A stretch of DNA of 64,000 bases from Luteimonas salinisoli (lineage in GTDB: Bacteria; Pseudomonadota; Gammaproteobacteria; Xanthomonadales; Xanthomonadaceae): the NCBI RefSeq assembly GCF_013425525.1, contig NZ_JACCKA010000055.1, positions 18,838 to 82,837 on the forward strand, read 5' to 3'. The notes below the pieces were generated by a model. It did not search any database, was not told the DNA's origin, and worked only from the letters and a program-made list of their open reading frames with translations. Every line of letters starts with the position of its first letter. Position 1 is the stretch's first letter. A program made the position numbers and the translations under genes. Below are positions 1 through 9,094 of the stretch, piece by piece.

Positions 1-89
1 GGCGGCCGCACAGACCCAACGCGACCTACCCGCCAATGGATGACAGGCCCTAAACTGCCAAGCCGATTTCTTCTCCCAAGGAGTGCTCG

Positions 90-3000
90 ATGCGGCGGCC
101 TGGACGACATCACGTGCCGGAGGATGTGACGCAGAACACAGTCGCACCTGCCGAAAGCGTCCCCTCCCTGGAAGGAGACGCGGCGCATCGCGTCCCCGTC
201 GAGTGGAACCGGACCGCGCAGGCCTACGACCAGACCGAAACGATCTGGGGGCTCGTCGAGAAACAGGCGCAGGCGCATCCGCAACGGACGGCCATCATCG
301 ATGGACATACGGAGATCGACTACGCGCACCTGACCGCACGGGCGAGCGCGATCGCCAGCGAGCTCGCGGCGCGGGGCGTGCAGCCGGGGGCGTTGGTCGG
401 CGTGTGCCTGGGCCGCACGTGGGAACTGGCGGCGACTCTGCTGGGCGTGTTGCGCGCGGGGTGCGCGTACGTGCCGCTGGATCCGGAGTACCCGCGGGAG
501 CGAGTGCGCTACATGCTGGAGCACGCCCGGGCGGCGGCCGTCATCGTGGACGGCGAGAGGCCGGCGGAGCTCTGCGCCGGCGCAGCCGAGCTGGTACGAC
601 TCGATGCGGTGGACGAACGGACGCCGGACACGATCGCACGGCCCTCGGCGAGAGACCTCGCCTATGTCATCTATACGTCGGGATCGACAGGACAGCCCAA
701 GGGCGTTGCCGTCGAGCATCGGAGCGTCGTTGCGATGACCCGATCGATGCGCAAGCTGCTGGACGACGAGGAGCTCGCAGGCGTGCTGGCCGCGGCCTCC
801 GTCTGTTTCGACACCTCCGTCATGGAAATCCTGGGCACATTGTCGCTCGGCGGCACGGTAGTGCTGTCGGAGAACGCGCTGGCGCTGCCGGAACTGCCGG
901 CGGCGGACCGGGTGCGGACGACCATCATGGTGCCGACGTCGATGCAGGGGCTGCTCGCGGCCGGTGGGCTGCCGGAAGGCGTGCGCTGCGTCGTGCTCGG
1001 CGGCGACGTGCTGAAGCGCCCGCTGCTGGAGCAACTGCATGCGCTGCCGCAGCGGCCGCGCGTGCTCAACGTGTACGGGCCGACCGAGAACACGGTCTAT
1101 TGCACGGCCGCCGAGATGCCGGCAGGCGTGAAGACGATCACGATCGGCAAGCCGGTGTCGAATTCCCGTGCGTACATCCTGGACGACGCGATGCAGCCGG
1201 TTCCGGTGGGCGTCCCGGGGGAACTCCACCTCGCGGGCGACCAGCTCGCGCGGGGCTACCTCCACGATGACGCGCGCACGAAGGAACAGTTCGTCGAGGT
1301 GGATCCGAACGGGCCGACAAGCACGCCGCTCAACGGGCCGATCCCGGGCGAACGGCTGTACCGGACCGGAGATCGATGTCGGTGGACGGAAGAGGGCGAG
1401 ATCGAGTTCCTGGGGCGGATCGACCAGCAGGTCAAGGTCCGCGGCTTCCGGATCGAACTGGAAGAGATCGAGTCGACGCTGGAGTCGATGCCGGGCGTGG
1501 ACGGCGCAGCGGCGGCGGTCGTCGATGCAGGCGGCGGCAAGACCATGCTCGTCGGGTATGTGGTGGGACGGGACGAAGCGGTGACGAACGATGCATCGCG
1601 CGCCTACGTGGCAGAGCGGCTGCCCAAGTACATGGTGCCCCAGGTCGTGATGCACCTCGCCGACCTGCCCCGATTGCCCAACGGCAAGCTCGACCGCAAG
1701 CGGCTCCCGCACCCGGAGCTCGGTCGCGATGACGATGCATCCGACGCACCTGGCCCGCACCCCGACGCCGTCGCCTCCGGCAAGGCCGGTAACCTGTCGC
1801 ACCGCCTGGCGGGCCTGGCGACGAACGAGCGGCATGCGGCACTGCTGTCGGTCGTCCGGACCGAAATCGCCCGCTTCCTTCGCCTTGACGATGCCGAACG
1901 GGTGCCGCCGCACCAGACGCTGGAAACCCTCGGCCTCGACTCGCTGGACTCGGTGGAGCTGAGCCATCGACTGTCCACGGTGCTGGGCCGGAAGCTGCCC
2001 GCATCGACGCTGATCGAGCACCCCACGCCCACCGCTGTCGCCGATCATCTGCTCGGCATGCTGGGGAGCGCCGCCACGGATCGCGCATCCGGCGACCATG
2101 CGCACGGGGCAGCCGCGGACACGCTGGGCCATTTCCAGGCGCAGATCCAGTCCGGCCATCCGCCGTTCCTCGCAGCCAGAGCGCCTGCGTGGTCGGCGAC
2201 CGACAAGGGCACGCTCATCCAGGCGTTCAAGGGCCTGCTGATGCGCTCGGGACGGGAGCCCTACAGCAAGCTGGTCCGCACCGGCAGCGGGCACAAGGGC
2301 ACGGTCGCCGACGTGCACACCGGCGAGGAGCACGAGGCCATCATCTGGAGCACCAACCTGTACCTCGGCCTGAACCGCGACAGCGACGTCATCGCGCAGG
2401 CCAGGTCGGCGCTGGAACGCTTCGGCACCGGGATGGGCACCTCGCCGACCGCATCCGGCATGACCGATCTGCACCTGGACTTCGAGAGGGAATTCGCCGA
2501 ACTGGTGGGCAAGCCGGTCGGCTGCCTGTTCTCCACGGGGTTTACCGCCAACCTCGGCGCGATCGCGGGCCTGCTGGGCGACAGGGACGCGGTGGTGATG
2601 GATCAACTCTGCCACGCCTCCATCGTCGACGGCGCCCGCCTGAGCGGCGCGACGATCAGGACGTTCAAGCACAACGACCCGTCCGACCTGCAGTCGGTGC
2701 TGGAGACGGAAGTCTCGCCGCACCGCACCACCCTGGTGGTGCTCGAAGGCGTCTACAGCATGGGCGAAGGGACCGCGCCGGTGCGCGACATCGTGCGCAT
2801 GGCGAAGCGCTACGGCGCGCTCGTGCTCGTCGACGAGGCGCACTCGTTCGGCTTCTACGGCCCCCGCGGGGCCGGCATCTGCGCGGCGCAAGGCATCACC
2901 GACCAGATCGATTTCATCATGACCACGCTGAGCAAGGCGCTCGGCAGCCTCGGGGGCGTGATCGCCGCCAGCGAGGCCCACATCGCCCTGCTCAAGACGT

Positions 3001-3887
3001 CGGCGAGGGCCTATGTGTTCCAGGCGACCATCACGCCTGCCGACATCGCCGCCGCCCTCGCCGCCTTGCGGCGGCTGCGCGCGGACGACGCGCTGCGCGA
3101 GCGGCTCTGGGACACCACCCATTACATGCGGCAACGCTTTTCCGACGCCGGCTACGACCTGGGCACGGGCGATGGCCCCATCGTCACCCCGCATTTTCCC
3201 GATAGCGACACGCTCTATGCGATCGCACGCGGCCTGCATGCGCGTGGTGTCCACACGACCGCCGTCACCTATCCGATCGTAGAACGCGGACGCGGCCGCC
3301 TGCGGTTCATCTGCTCGGCAGCGCACACGCGCGACGATGTGGACAGAACGCTCGAGACGCTGATCGACGTGGAACGCGAGGCCAAGGCGGCGCGGGCGCG
3401 ACAGGGGCCGGACGGTCGCGTGGCCGAGCACGGCGGATCGCAAGCCGGCCGACCGGTTGCAGGCGATGATGCCCATGGCGCGCCGGGCCAGCGGGCCGGA
3501 GAGGGTTCGCGTGCCGCCCATCCGCGACGACTCGCCGTGGAGGCCTGGGCCAAGGCTTTCGGCGAAGACCTGCAGGGGGCGCTGGCCACGGTGTCGGGCC
3601 CGACGCCGAGCCTGGCGGTGTCGATCGAGCTCCCGGACGGTGAAGCACCGATCACGATGCGGATCGACGGACGAGTCGTCGCATCGGCCTCCCCGGCCCC
3701 CACGCACACGCCGTCCTGTTCGCTGCGGCTCGCCGACGATCGCGCGATTTCCGCCCTGTGCGCGTCCGACGTCCAGGGTCTGCTGGACAGCGCCATCCGG
3801 GGCGGCTGCGTGCTGGGCGGCCAGGTCGAACCGTTCGTCTGGCTCATTGGCCGCATGGCCGACCGACAAGGCGCGGAGCCTCGGTAG
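90..3887 (+). CDS. Adenylation-carrier-alpha-oxoamine synthase fusion enzyme
   Basis: A 1265-residue NRPS-like enzyme. An adenylation domain (about 50-560) shows A3 [11 protein letters not shown] at 195-205, FDTSVME with the amine-anchoring Asp at 241, A5 NVYGPTE at 327-333 and A10 PNGKLDRK. A carrier domain follows, with the phosphopantetheine serine in LGLDSLDS at about 618. Residues about 720-1120 form a PLP-dependent alpha-oxoamine synthase (KBL/BioF/PigH type) with DEAHSFG and the Schiff-base lysine in TLSKALG at 949. Residues about 1150-1265 weakly resemble an SCP2 sterol-carrier domain. By family logic it activates an amino acid, holds it as a thioester, and condenses it decarboxylatively with a second amino acid to an alpha-amino ketone. 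There is no condensation or thioesterase domain. AAGGAG at 78-83 supports this start. The substrate is unknown. Confidence 0.9.
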   Translation: MRRPGRHHVPEDVTQNTVAPAESVPSLEGDAAHRVPVEWNRTAQAYDQTETIWGLVEKQAQAHPQRTAIIDGHTEIDYAHLTARASAIASELAARGVQPGALVGVCLGRTWELAATLLGVLRAGCAYVPLDPEYPRERVRYMLEHARAAAVIVDGERPAELCAGAAELVRLDAVDERTPDTIARPSARDLAYVIYTSGSTGQPKGVAVEHRSVVAMTRSMRKLLDDEELAGVLAAASVCFDTSVMEILGTLSLGGTVVLSENALALPELPAADRVRTTIMVPTSMQGLLAAGGLPEGVRCVVLGGDVLKRPLLEQLHALPQRPRVLNVYGPTENTVYCTAAEMPAGVKTITIGKPVSNSRAYILDDAMQPVPVGVPGELHLAGDQLARGYLHDDARTKEQFVEVDPNGPTSTPLNGPIPGERLYRTGDRCRWTEEGEIEFLGRIDQQVKVRGFRIELEEIESTLESMPGVDGAAAAVVDAGGGKTMLVGYVVGRDEAVTNDASRAYVAERLPKYMVPQVVMHLADLPRLPNGKLDRKRLPHPELGRDDDASDAPGPHPDAVASGKAGNLSHRLAGLATNERHAALLSVVRTEIARFLRLDDAERVPPHQTLETLGLDSLDSVELSHRLSTVLGRKLPASTLIEHPTPTAVADHLLGMLGSAATDRASGDHAHGAAADTLGHFQAQIQSGHPPFLAARAPAWSATDKGTLIQAFKGLLMRSGREPYSKLVRTGSGHKGTVADVHTGEEHEAIIWSTNLYLGLNRDSDVIAQARSALERFGTGMGTSPTASGMTDLHLDFEREFAELVGKPVGCLFSTGFTANLGAIAGLLGDRDAVVMDQLCHASIVDGARLSGATIRTFKHNDPSDLQSVLETEVSPHRTTLVVLEGVYSMGEGTAPVRDIVRMAKRYGALVLVDEAHSFGFYGPRGAGICAAQGITDQIDFIMTTLSKALGSLGGVIAASEAHIALLKTSARAYVFQATITPADIAAALAALRRLRADDALRERLWDTTHYMRQRFSDAGYDLGTGDGPIVTPHFPDSDTLYAIARGLHARGVHTTAVTYPIVERGRGRLRFICSAAHTRDDVDRTLETLIDVEREAKAARARQGPDGRVAEHGGSQAGRPVAGDDAHGAPGQRAGEGSRAAHPRRLAVEAWAKAFGEDLQGALATVSGPTPSLAVSIELPDGEAPITMRIDGRVVASASPAPTHTPSCSLRLADDRAISALCASDVQGLLDSAIRGGCVLGGQVEPFVWLIGRMADRQGAEPR

Positions 3888-3908
3888 CAGGAACAGGCGC
3901 CTAGGAAT

Positions 3909-3985
3909 CGTGCCAGGGACGATCGAGAGAACGTGCCACTAATGAACCTGCCAAGGACGACTGAAAAGACCTGCCAGGGACAGCC
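3909..3985. repeat. Dispersed motif family A, three degenerate copies
   Basis: Three copies of a short motif lie in the gap after the fusion enzyme: GTGCCAGGGACGA near 3910, CTGCCAAGGACGA near 3948 and CTGCCAGGGACAG near 3971. They match the core GTGTCAGGGACA found elsewhere in the window. No gene is visible in 3888-4055. Confidence 0.6.
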
Positions 3986-4055
3986 AGGAATCGAACGATT
4001 CTCGATTGTGGCAGCATGGCGCTACACACCGGGAATCCATTTGGAGAAGGACGGG

Positions 4056-4814
4056 ATGTCCACGCAGTATTCCCTTGCCCTGGGTCATCCACGGGCACGT
4101 GTTGCGCTCCGGGCCGCCAGCATCGCCGCAGCCTGCCTGTTTTTCGCGATCCCTGCGCCGGCGCTCGCCTGCCAGGTGGTCGGCATGTTCAACCCCGGGC
4201 CGGGCGCCGCACCCACCCCGATCTGCGCCGGTCACAACGCCCCCGCGGGCTCCTCCAGCAGCCATGCCGGACCGGGACTGATCGACATCGTTCAGGCCAG
4301 GATCCGCCGCTATCGGGCGGCACGGGATCGGCGCCGTGCGATGGAAGCCGACCCCGACTACCAAGCCTACATGCGCGGAGCATGGTCCTACTTCGATTCC
4401 GGTCCACCCACCGACGGCGGCCCTCGCCGCTGCGGCGCCTCGTTCATGAAGGAAGCCAGGGTCATCATGCTCTTTGGCGACGCTGCCCCGGGCAGCATGG
4501 CGATGCTCACCTTCGTCGACCTCGACTCGCAGCGCTCGCGCATCCCGCGCGTCACCGAGCCGCAGCTGGTCCCGGTCTCCCTCGACCAGACCGGCGCACC
4601 GCGCGCGGACGTCCGCGCCTACAACCACGAGATGGGGGATGCCGGCGCGATCACCTTTGCGGTCCCCTCGCTGGAAGCCGGCATCGATGGCCTGGTGGAT
4701 ACGTTGCGCACCCGCGTGCGCCTCGAAGGTCGCGAGATATTCGACCTCGAGTACCACAGCGGGCTGGAGGCGCAGGCCAAGCTTCGCGGTTGCCTCGGCT
4801 CGCCCATGGGGTAG
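4056..4814 (+). CDS. Hypothetical secreted protein
   Basis: A 252-residue protein of unknown function. The ATG at 4056 is preceded by GGAGAAGG, and a signal peptide follows (hydrophobic stretch around residues 21-38, ending near ALA). The mature part has a basic helical segment (IVQARIRRYRAARDRRRAM) and three cysteines in total. In-frame codons extend upstream to 3933 but they run through the dispersed motif copies, so the later start is preferred. It sits 20 bases before the next secreted-protein gene, suggesting co-transcription. No family was recognised. Confidence 0.7.
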   Translation: MSTQYSLALGHPRARVALRAASIAAACLFFAIPAPALACQVVGMFNPGPGAAPTPICAGHNAPAGSSSSHAGPGLIDIVQARIRRYRAARDRRRAMEADPDYQAYMRGAWSYFDSGPPTDGGPRRCGASFMKEARVIMLFGDAAPGSMAMLTFVDLDSQRSRIPRVTEPQLVPVSLDQTGAPRADVRAYNHEMGDAGAITFAVPSLEAGIDGLVDTLRTRVRLEGREIFDLEYHSGLEAQAKLRGCLGSPMG

Positions 4815-4834
4815 AAACCCCTGCATCTCGATCC

Positions 4835-5767
4835 ATGAGGAAGACCTGCACCGCGTTCGCACTGGCGCTACTGCTGGGCCTACCGCCGGCAGCCGCCCCG
4901 ACTGGTGAAATGGCCCCCGACTGGGCGGAGAACGCCTACATCGCCCTCCAACGGATCGAGACGGCCACGATCGGGCTACCGGAGCGCGAGCGGGCTTCGG
5001 CGATCGAGGACGGATATCGCATCCGGTTCGGCAGCGTGGCCTCAACCCGCGCCAACGCCCGGGCTACCGACGACCGTACGCTTCCATTCGTCTTCGAGGC
5101 GACCTACCTGGCGCTGTTCTACGCGCGCGACCCCGATCTCTACAGGAGACTTCGTCTCATCGGCGACGAAATGGAGAACAGGCAACTCGCGAACGACGAG
5201 CATCGCGCTTCGATCTACAAATCGATGATCGGGCTGAGACGCTTCGACGATGCGAGATCGTATCTCGAAAGACATCCGACCTTGAACGTCGATCCGCCGC
5301 CGACCATCGAAACCTTGCAGGGCGGGGGAATTGGCCCGGTGGTGTACTCCGCACAGACGGCGCATCGCATGAAGGAAGTGCCGGTCGACCTCGATCGGGA
5401 GACGCGGCTCATCGCGACGGCTCACCCCCTGTGCGGGTTCTCCCGCTCCGCGATGGAAGCGGCCGCCGCCGACGCTTCGATCTCGTGGGTGCTGCCGCAG
5501 GTGCTTTGGCTCGCCCCACCCGACCAGACCCTCGATCTGGAACAGGTCGTGGCGTGGAATCGGGAGCATCCGACCACCCAGGTCGTGATTTCACGGGCAA
5601 AGTCGGACTGGCCGATGATCGACCGCTGGGCGACACCGACGTTCTACCTGATCGACAACGGGGAAGTGGTCGACAGCTTCTCCGGCTGGCCGAGGGGCGA
5701 GGACAACCTGTCCAGGCTCCGCGAACTGATCGATCCGCTGCTTTCCGGACGCGAGCAAGTCGATTGA
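4835..5767 (+). CDS. Secreted thioredoxin-fold-like protein
   Basis: A 310-residue protein with an N-terminal signal peptide (MRKTCTAFALALLLG). The C-terminal half looks like a thioredoxin fold. A single-cysteine active-site-like motif HPLCGFSRSAM takes the place of CxxC, and WATPTFYLIDNGEVVDSFSGW fits the cis-proline strand and following turn. The N-terminal half (about residues 25-190) is helical and TPR-like. With one cysteine, a monothiol or non-catalytic role is likely. It follows the upstream secreted-protein gene by 20 bases and probably shares its transcript. The fold assignment is by eye only. Confidence 0.7.
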   Translation: MRKTCTAFALALLLGLPPAAAPTGEMAPDWAENAYIALQRIETATIGLPERERASAIEDGYRIRFGSVASTRANARATDDRTLPFVFEATYLALFYARDPDLYRRLRLIGDEMENRQLANDEHRASIYKSMIGLRRFDDARSYLERHPTLNVDPPPTIETLQGGGIGPVVYSAQTAHRMKEVPVDLDRETRLIATAHPLCGFSRSAMEAAAADASISWVLPQVLWLAPPDQTLDLEQVVAWNREHPTTQVVISRAKSDWPMIDRWATPTFYLIDNGEVVDSFSGWPRGEDNLSRLRELIDPLLSGREQVD

Positions 5768-5792
5768 CCGCGAAAACGAAGAATCGTGCGAA

Positions 5793-5858
5793 GAATCGTG
5801 CCAGGGACAGTTTCCCTTGCCCGGCCGGCCAAGAACGGTGTCAGGGACAGTTGCCCTC
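5793..5858. repeat. Dispersed motif family A, two copies
   Basis: Two direct copies, GTGCCAGGGACAGTTTCCC near 5799 and GTGTCAGGGACAGTTGCCC near 5838, lie about 40 bases apart. They share the core GTGTCAGGGACAGTT. The surrounding 339-base gap (5768-6106) shows no gene; its end holds the ribosome binding site of the GST gene. Confidence 0.7.
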
Positions 5859-6106
5859 GACCGGACCGCACTTGTCTGAAGTGTCAAATCGACGCCCGTA
5901 CCGCCCGGACCGGCTCCCGCACTAGCGGAACACGGCCGTGCCGTTCCGTAGGCCCGAGCAGCACTGGCCGACCGCGCAAGACCCACCGCCACCCAGCCCA
6001 ACGGCGAGGGGGCCGGTCTGGCCTCTGCTTCCGGATGTCGAATTTCCGCCCCGTGACCCGTCGCCCAGGCAGGCGGACACGTCGATCCGCATCGCAGGAG
6101 CCTCGG

Positions 6107-6769
6107 ATGACACCCACCATCACCGCATTCGAACGTTCGCCCGACGGCGGCCGCGGCCTGGCACGCGACATGCGCGTGCGCTGGGCGCTCGAGGAAGTGG
6201 GTCAGCTTTACGACGTCCGCCCGGTGTCGTTCGGACAGATGAAGGAACCTGCGCACCTGGCGCTTCACCCTTTCGGACAGATTCCCACCTTCGAAGCCGG
6301 TGATGTCGTCCTGTTCGAATCGGGGGCGATCGTGCTCCATCTCGCCGAACGCCATCAGGGCCTGCTGCCGAAGGACGCCAGCGCCCGCGCGCGCGCCGTC
6401 GCATGGATGTTCGCCGCACTCAATACGGTAGAGCCGCCGATCGTCGAGCGCGAACAGGCCCCGTACGCGGAAGGCGACAAGCCCTGGCACAAGGAGCGCC
6501 TGCCCCTGCTCGAAGATCGAATTCGCAGGCGGCTGGCCCAGCTCTCCGTCCGCCTCGGCGATGCCGACTGGCTCGACGGCGCGTTCAGCGCCGGCGACCT
6601 GCTGATGGTGATGGTGCTCCGCCGGGCCGAGGGCATGGGCGTCCTGGAAGACTTCCCCAACCTCCCCGCCTACATCTCCCGCGGCGAAGCGCGACCCGCC
6701 TACCGACGCGCGTTCGCCGCGCAACGGGCGTTGTTTTCCGACACCGTTCCCACCGGCGCTGGTACGTAA
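6107..6769 (+). CDS. Glutathione S-transferase family protein
   Basis: A 220-residue GST. The N-terminal thioredoxin-like domain has the conserved cis-Pro/ESGAI region (GQIPTFEAGDVVLFESGAI, about 55-73), which binds the glutathione gamma-glutamyl part in this family. An all-helical C-terminal domain follows (about 90-205) with the typical SAGDLLMV start of helix 6. The ATG at 6107 has GCAGGAG just upstream; in-frame codons further upstream lie in non-coding sequence. The substrate is unknown and no pathway partners are adjacent. Motif families A and B bracket the gene. Confidence 0.88.
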   Translation: MTPTITAFERSPDGGRGLARDMRVRWALEEVGQLYDVRPVSFGQMKEPAHLALHPFGQIPTFEAGDVVLFESGAIVLHLAERHQGLLPKDASARARAVAWMFAALNTVEPPIVEREQAPYAEGDKPWHKERLPLLEDRIRRRLAQLSVRLGDADWLDGAFSAGDLLMVMVLRRAEGMGVLEDFPNLPAYISRGEARPAYRRAFAAQRALFSDTVPTGAGT

Positions 6770-6851
6770 GATCGGCATGGCCGGCAAGGGCCATCGGCCC
6801 CAGCACGACAAAAAAATCGCGGCAGTCGTCATCGGTGCTCACGAAGGCGTG

Positions 6852-6880
6852 AAAAAGTCTACCCTGAGCCCTGTTTTTCT
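6852..6880. repeat. Dispersed motif family B copy
   Basis: A degenerate family B copy, AAAAGTCTACCCTGAGCCC followed by TGTTTTTC, lies between the GST and TrmY-like genes. The T run could act as a weak terminator, but no clear hairpin is visible. Confidence 0.5.
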
Positions 6881-6894
6881 TTTCTCCGGCCCCG

Positions 6895-7488
6895 ATGCGT
6901 ACCTTCGTCCTCAGAGCGCGCGCCGCCCCCACAGACAGCCAGGCCCTGCTGGCATCCGTCGGCAAAGAGGCGCATCCCGAGATCCTCGCGCACACGCTGA
7001 TGAACGCGATCTTCGTGGCGCAGTCGCATCGTCCGGACGTGACGGTCCACCTGGTACTGGAAAGCACCCGGGACTTCAGCCGCACGATCAGCTTCGACGC
7101 CAACGCCATGCAGGACATCGGCGGCTTCGACGAACGGGCGCTGCTGGGCGAGATCGCAAAAGCGCTGGATGCGTCGAGGGGCATGGGCAAGGACGAAACG
7201 CGCCCGGTGGAGTCGGGCGTCGAGGTGCGCACCACCAGTTTCGAGCGCCTGGTGCAAACGCTGGCGGAAGATCACCAGCTGTTCGTGATGGACCGGAAAG
7301 GGACGTCGATCCGCGAGCAGGCGTTCGGCGGCAATCCGTGCTTCCTGCTGACCGACCACATCCCGATGCCGAAGAAGACGTTCCACAGCCTGGAGCGCCT
7401 GGGCGCGAAGAAGATCGCCCTCGGACCCAGAATGCTGTTCGCCTCGCAATGCGTAGTGTTGATCCACTACGAGCTGGACCAGCGATAA
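6895..7488 (+). CDS. trmY: TrmY-family SPOUT RNA methyltransferase
   Basis: A 197-residue protein resembling archaeal TrmY (tRNA pseudouridine-54 N1-methyltransferase; DUF358). The N-terminus MRTFVLRA, the knot motif LLTDHIPMP at 151-159 (archaeal form GDHIG) and the tail LGPRMLFASQCVVLIHYELD at 176-195 match the family's cofactor-binding trefoil knot. The length fits too. Archaea methylate pseudouridine 54. Most bacteria carry 5-methyluridine there, so the target of this bacterial copy is uncertain. The gene stands alone, with a motif copy in front and a convergent hydrolase gene 32 bases behind. Confidence 0.85.
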   Translation: MRTFVLRARAAPTDSQALLASVGKEAHPEILAHTLMNAIFVAQSHRPDVTVHLVLESTRDFSRTISFDANAMQDIGGFDERALLGEIAKALDASRGMGKDETRPVESGVEVRTTSFERLVQTLAEDHQLFVMDRKGTSIREQAFGGNPCFLLTDHIPMPKKTFHSLERLGAKKIALGPRMLFASQCVVLIHYELDQR

Positions 7489-7520
7489 CGCGCTTGATGC
7501 ATCCGCCATCGACTGCTGCT

Positions 7521-8852
7521 TCAATCCTGCCCGAAAGCCCGGCTGAAGAAATCCAAAGTCGCCGGCCACAGCGCGCGTTGTGCGGCGGCGGTCTCCTGTG
7601 GGGAGCCTTTCGCGTACGAACTCCCAGGGCTCCAACCGTCTCCGACGATCCCGTGCCCCGCACCCTCGAATACGAGCAGTTCGGTATCCAGGCCCGCTGC
7701 AGACCGGCTCCGAGCGATGTTGCGCGCCATTCCCGCGGAGTCGTAGACCTCATCATCCGTAGCGCCTGCCAGGAATAGCCTGCCACGAAACCGCTCGATG
7801 GGAATCCTGGCAGATTCGAGGCGGTGCGGATTGGCCGCGCGTCCGCGATCATGGACAGCGCGGAAGCGGGGATCCTCGCCGCGTCCGATGCGGAGGACGG
7901 CCTCCCGCATGCCGTCGTAAGGCATCCACGCCAGCGATTCGCCGTGCCATGAAAAGGAGGAGAGAGTGTCTTCGGCACCTGCGTCGGCGACGAACCCCTC
8001 CCAGACCACATCACTCGGAACGATGGCCGCGACCGCACGTATCCAGGCGAAGCGGGACGCGGCGATGATCGCGAACTCCGCGCCCTTGGAGATGCCCCAC
8101 AGACCTATGCGCTTGGGGTCGACCCCGTCCTGCTCCACCAGCCAGTCGTGCGCGTCCTGCAACCGATCCACCGGGATGCCGACGAAACGGGACGGCAAGC
8201 CGGGCACTTCCTGGCCGGCCCCGTAGTCGGGGGAGTAGTAGGGCAATCCCAGCACCGCGTAGCCCTGCGCAGCCAGGCGCGGCGCAACCAGATTTGCGGT
8301 ATAGGCGCCTCCTTCCGAGCCGCCCAGCACGATGACCGCCGGACGAGGGTTGGCATCGCTCCTGACGGGACGATACAGGCGCGCCCCAGGGAATCGCTCG
8401 ACATCGGTCCATTCGACGCCGGGCGGCACAGAATGCAGGCGGCGCGTGCCGCTTGCCACCACCGACCCGTTCACCTTCGCTTGGAGGCGAATCGTATCCG
8501 TGGGAACGACCTCAGCCCCGGGAGAAGGCGCCATCGACCAGAACAGCCCGCTGGCATCGATCCCGATGTAGCTGCCGGAAACAGGCGCTGATGTCGTTGG
8601 ATCCACCCGGCCGTCGGCGTCCGCGCGGAACGTGGCCGTTGCGCGAAGCGCAACGTTCCCGGCCCAGGGAGCGGCGCGAATCGCGATCAGTTCAACCTCC
8701 GTGCCCGGCGAGACCCCTTGCAGCGCGGCCGAGATGCTGTCGCCAGGAAAAACGTCCTGTTCCGCCCGCTCGAAGTCTTGCGCGGACGGCGAGCCCGCTA
8801 GGACCAGGAGTCCAAAAACAAGCAACCCTGCATGCAACCAACTAGCCTTCAC
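7521..8852 (-). CDS. Secreted BAAT/acyl-CoA thioesterase-type hydrolase
   Basis: A 443-residue alpha/beta-hydrolase of the acyl-CoA thioester hydrolase/BAAT family. The immunoglobulin-like N-terminal domain (about 30-170) is followed by a C-terminal catalytic domain with the oxyanion region VIVLGGSEGG, nucleophile elbow GISKGAE (serine in place of the BAAT cysteine) and histidine in EGAGHGI. The GTG at 8852 is preferred because GGAGG lies 7 bases before it and a signal peptide (SWLHAGLLVFGLLVLAG..SAQ) begins there; upstream codons are poor. Export argues against a CoA ester as substrate. Confidence 0.85.
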   Translation of the reverse strand: MKASWLHAGLLVFGLLVLAGSPSAQDFERAEQDVFPGDSISAALQGVSPGTEVELIAIRAAPWAGNVALRATATFRADADGRVDPTTSAPVSGSYIGIDASGLFWSMAPSPGAEVVPTDTIRLQAKVNGSVVASGTRRLHSVPPGVEWTDVERFPGARLYRPVRSDANPRPAVIVLGGSEGGAYTANLVAPRLAAQGYAVLGLPYYSPDYGAGQEVPGLPSRFVGIPVDRLQDAHDWLVEQDGVDPKRIGLWGISKGAEFAIIAASRFAWIRAVAAIVPSDVVWEGFVADAGAEDTLSSFSWHGESLAWMPYDGMREAVLRIGRGEDPRFRAVHDRGRAANPHRLESARIPIERFRGRLFLAGATDDEVYDSAGMARNIARSRSAAGLDTELLVFEGAGHGIVGDGWSPGSSYAKGSPQETAAAQRALWPATLDFFSRAFGQD

Positions 8853-9094
8853 GCGATAGCCTCCATGGCGAGTGGAAATGGGCTTGATGCTTCGCTGCAC
8901 GGACAGGCCAAGCCCGGCACCGGATACAAACACTTGGATGCGTGGAAGGAAGAAATGGTTTAGGGGTGATCCTGCAGTGGCGCAGCGGCTTCGTCTGCGA
9001 CGCCGCGACGCCTCGGTACAATCGGACACGCGCAACGCGCCTCCCGCGGGCTCACGCGCACGCGCCGACACCACCGCCTCCATGGAACGCACCC

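Noticed and set aside
1..89. Possible coding end upstream of the fusion enzyme
   Set aside because: The 89 bases hold only a ribosome binding site for the 90-3887 gene and no convincing frame.
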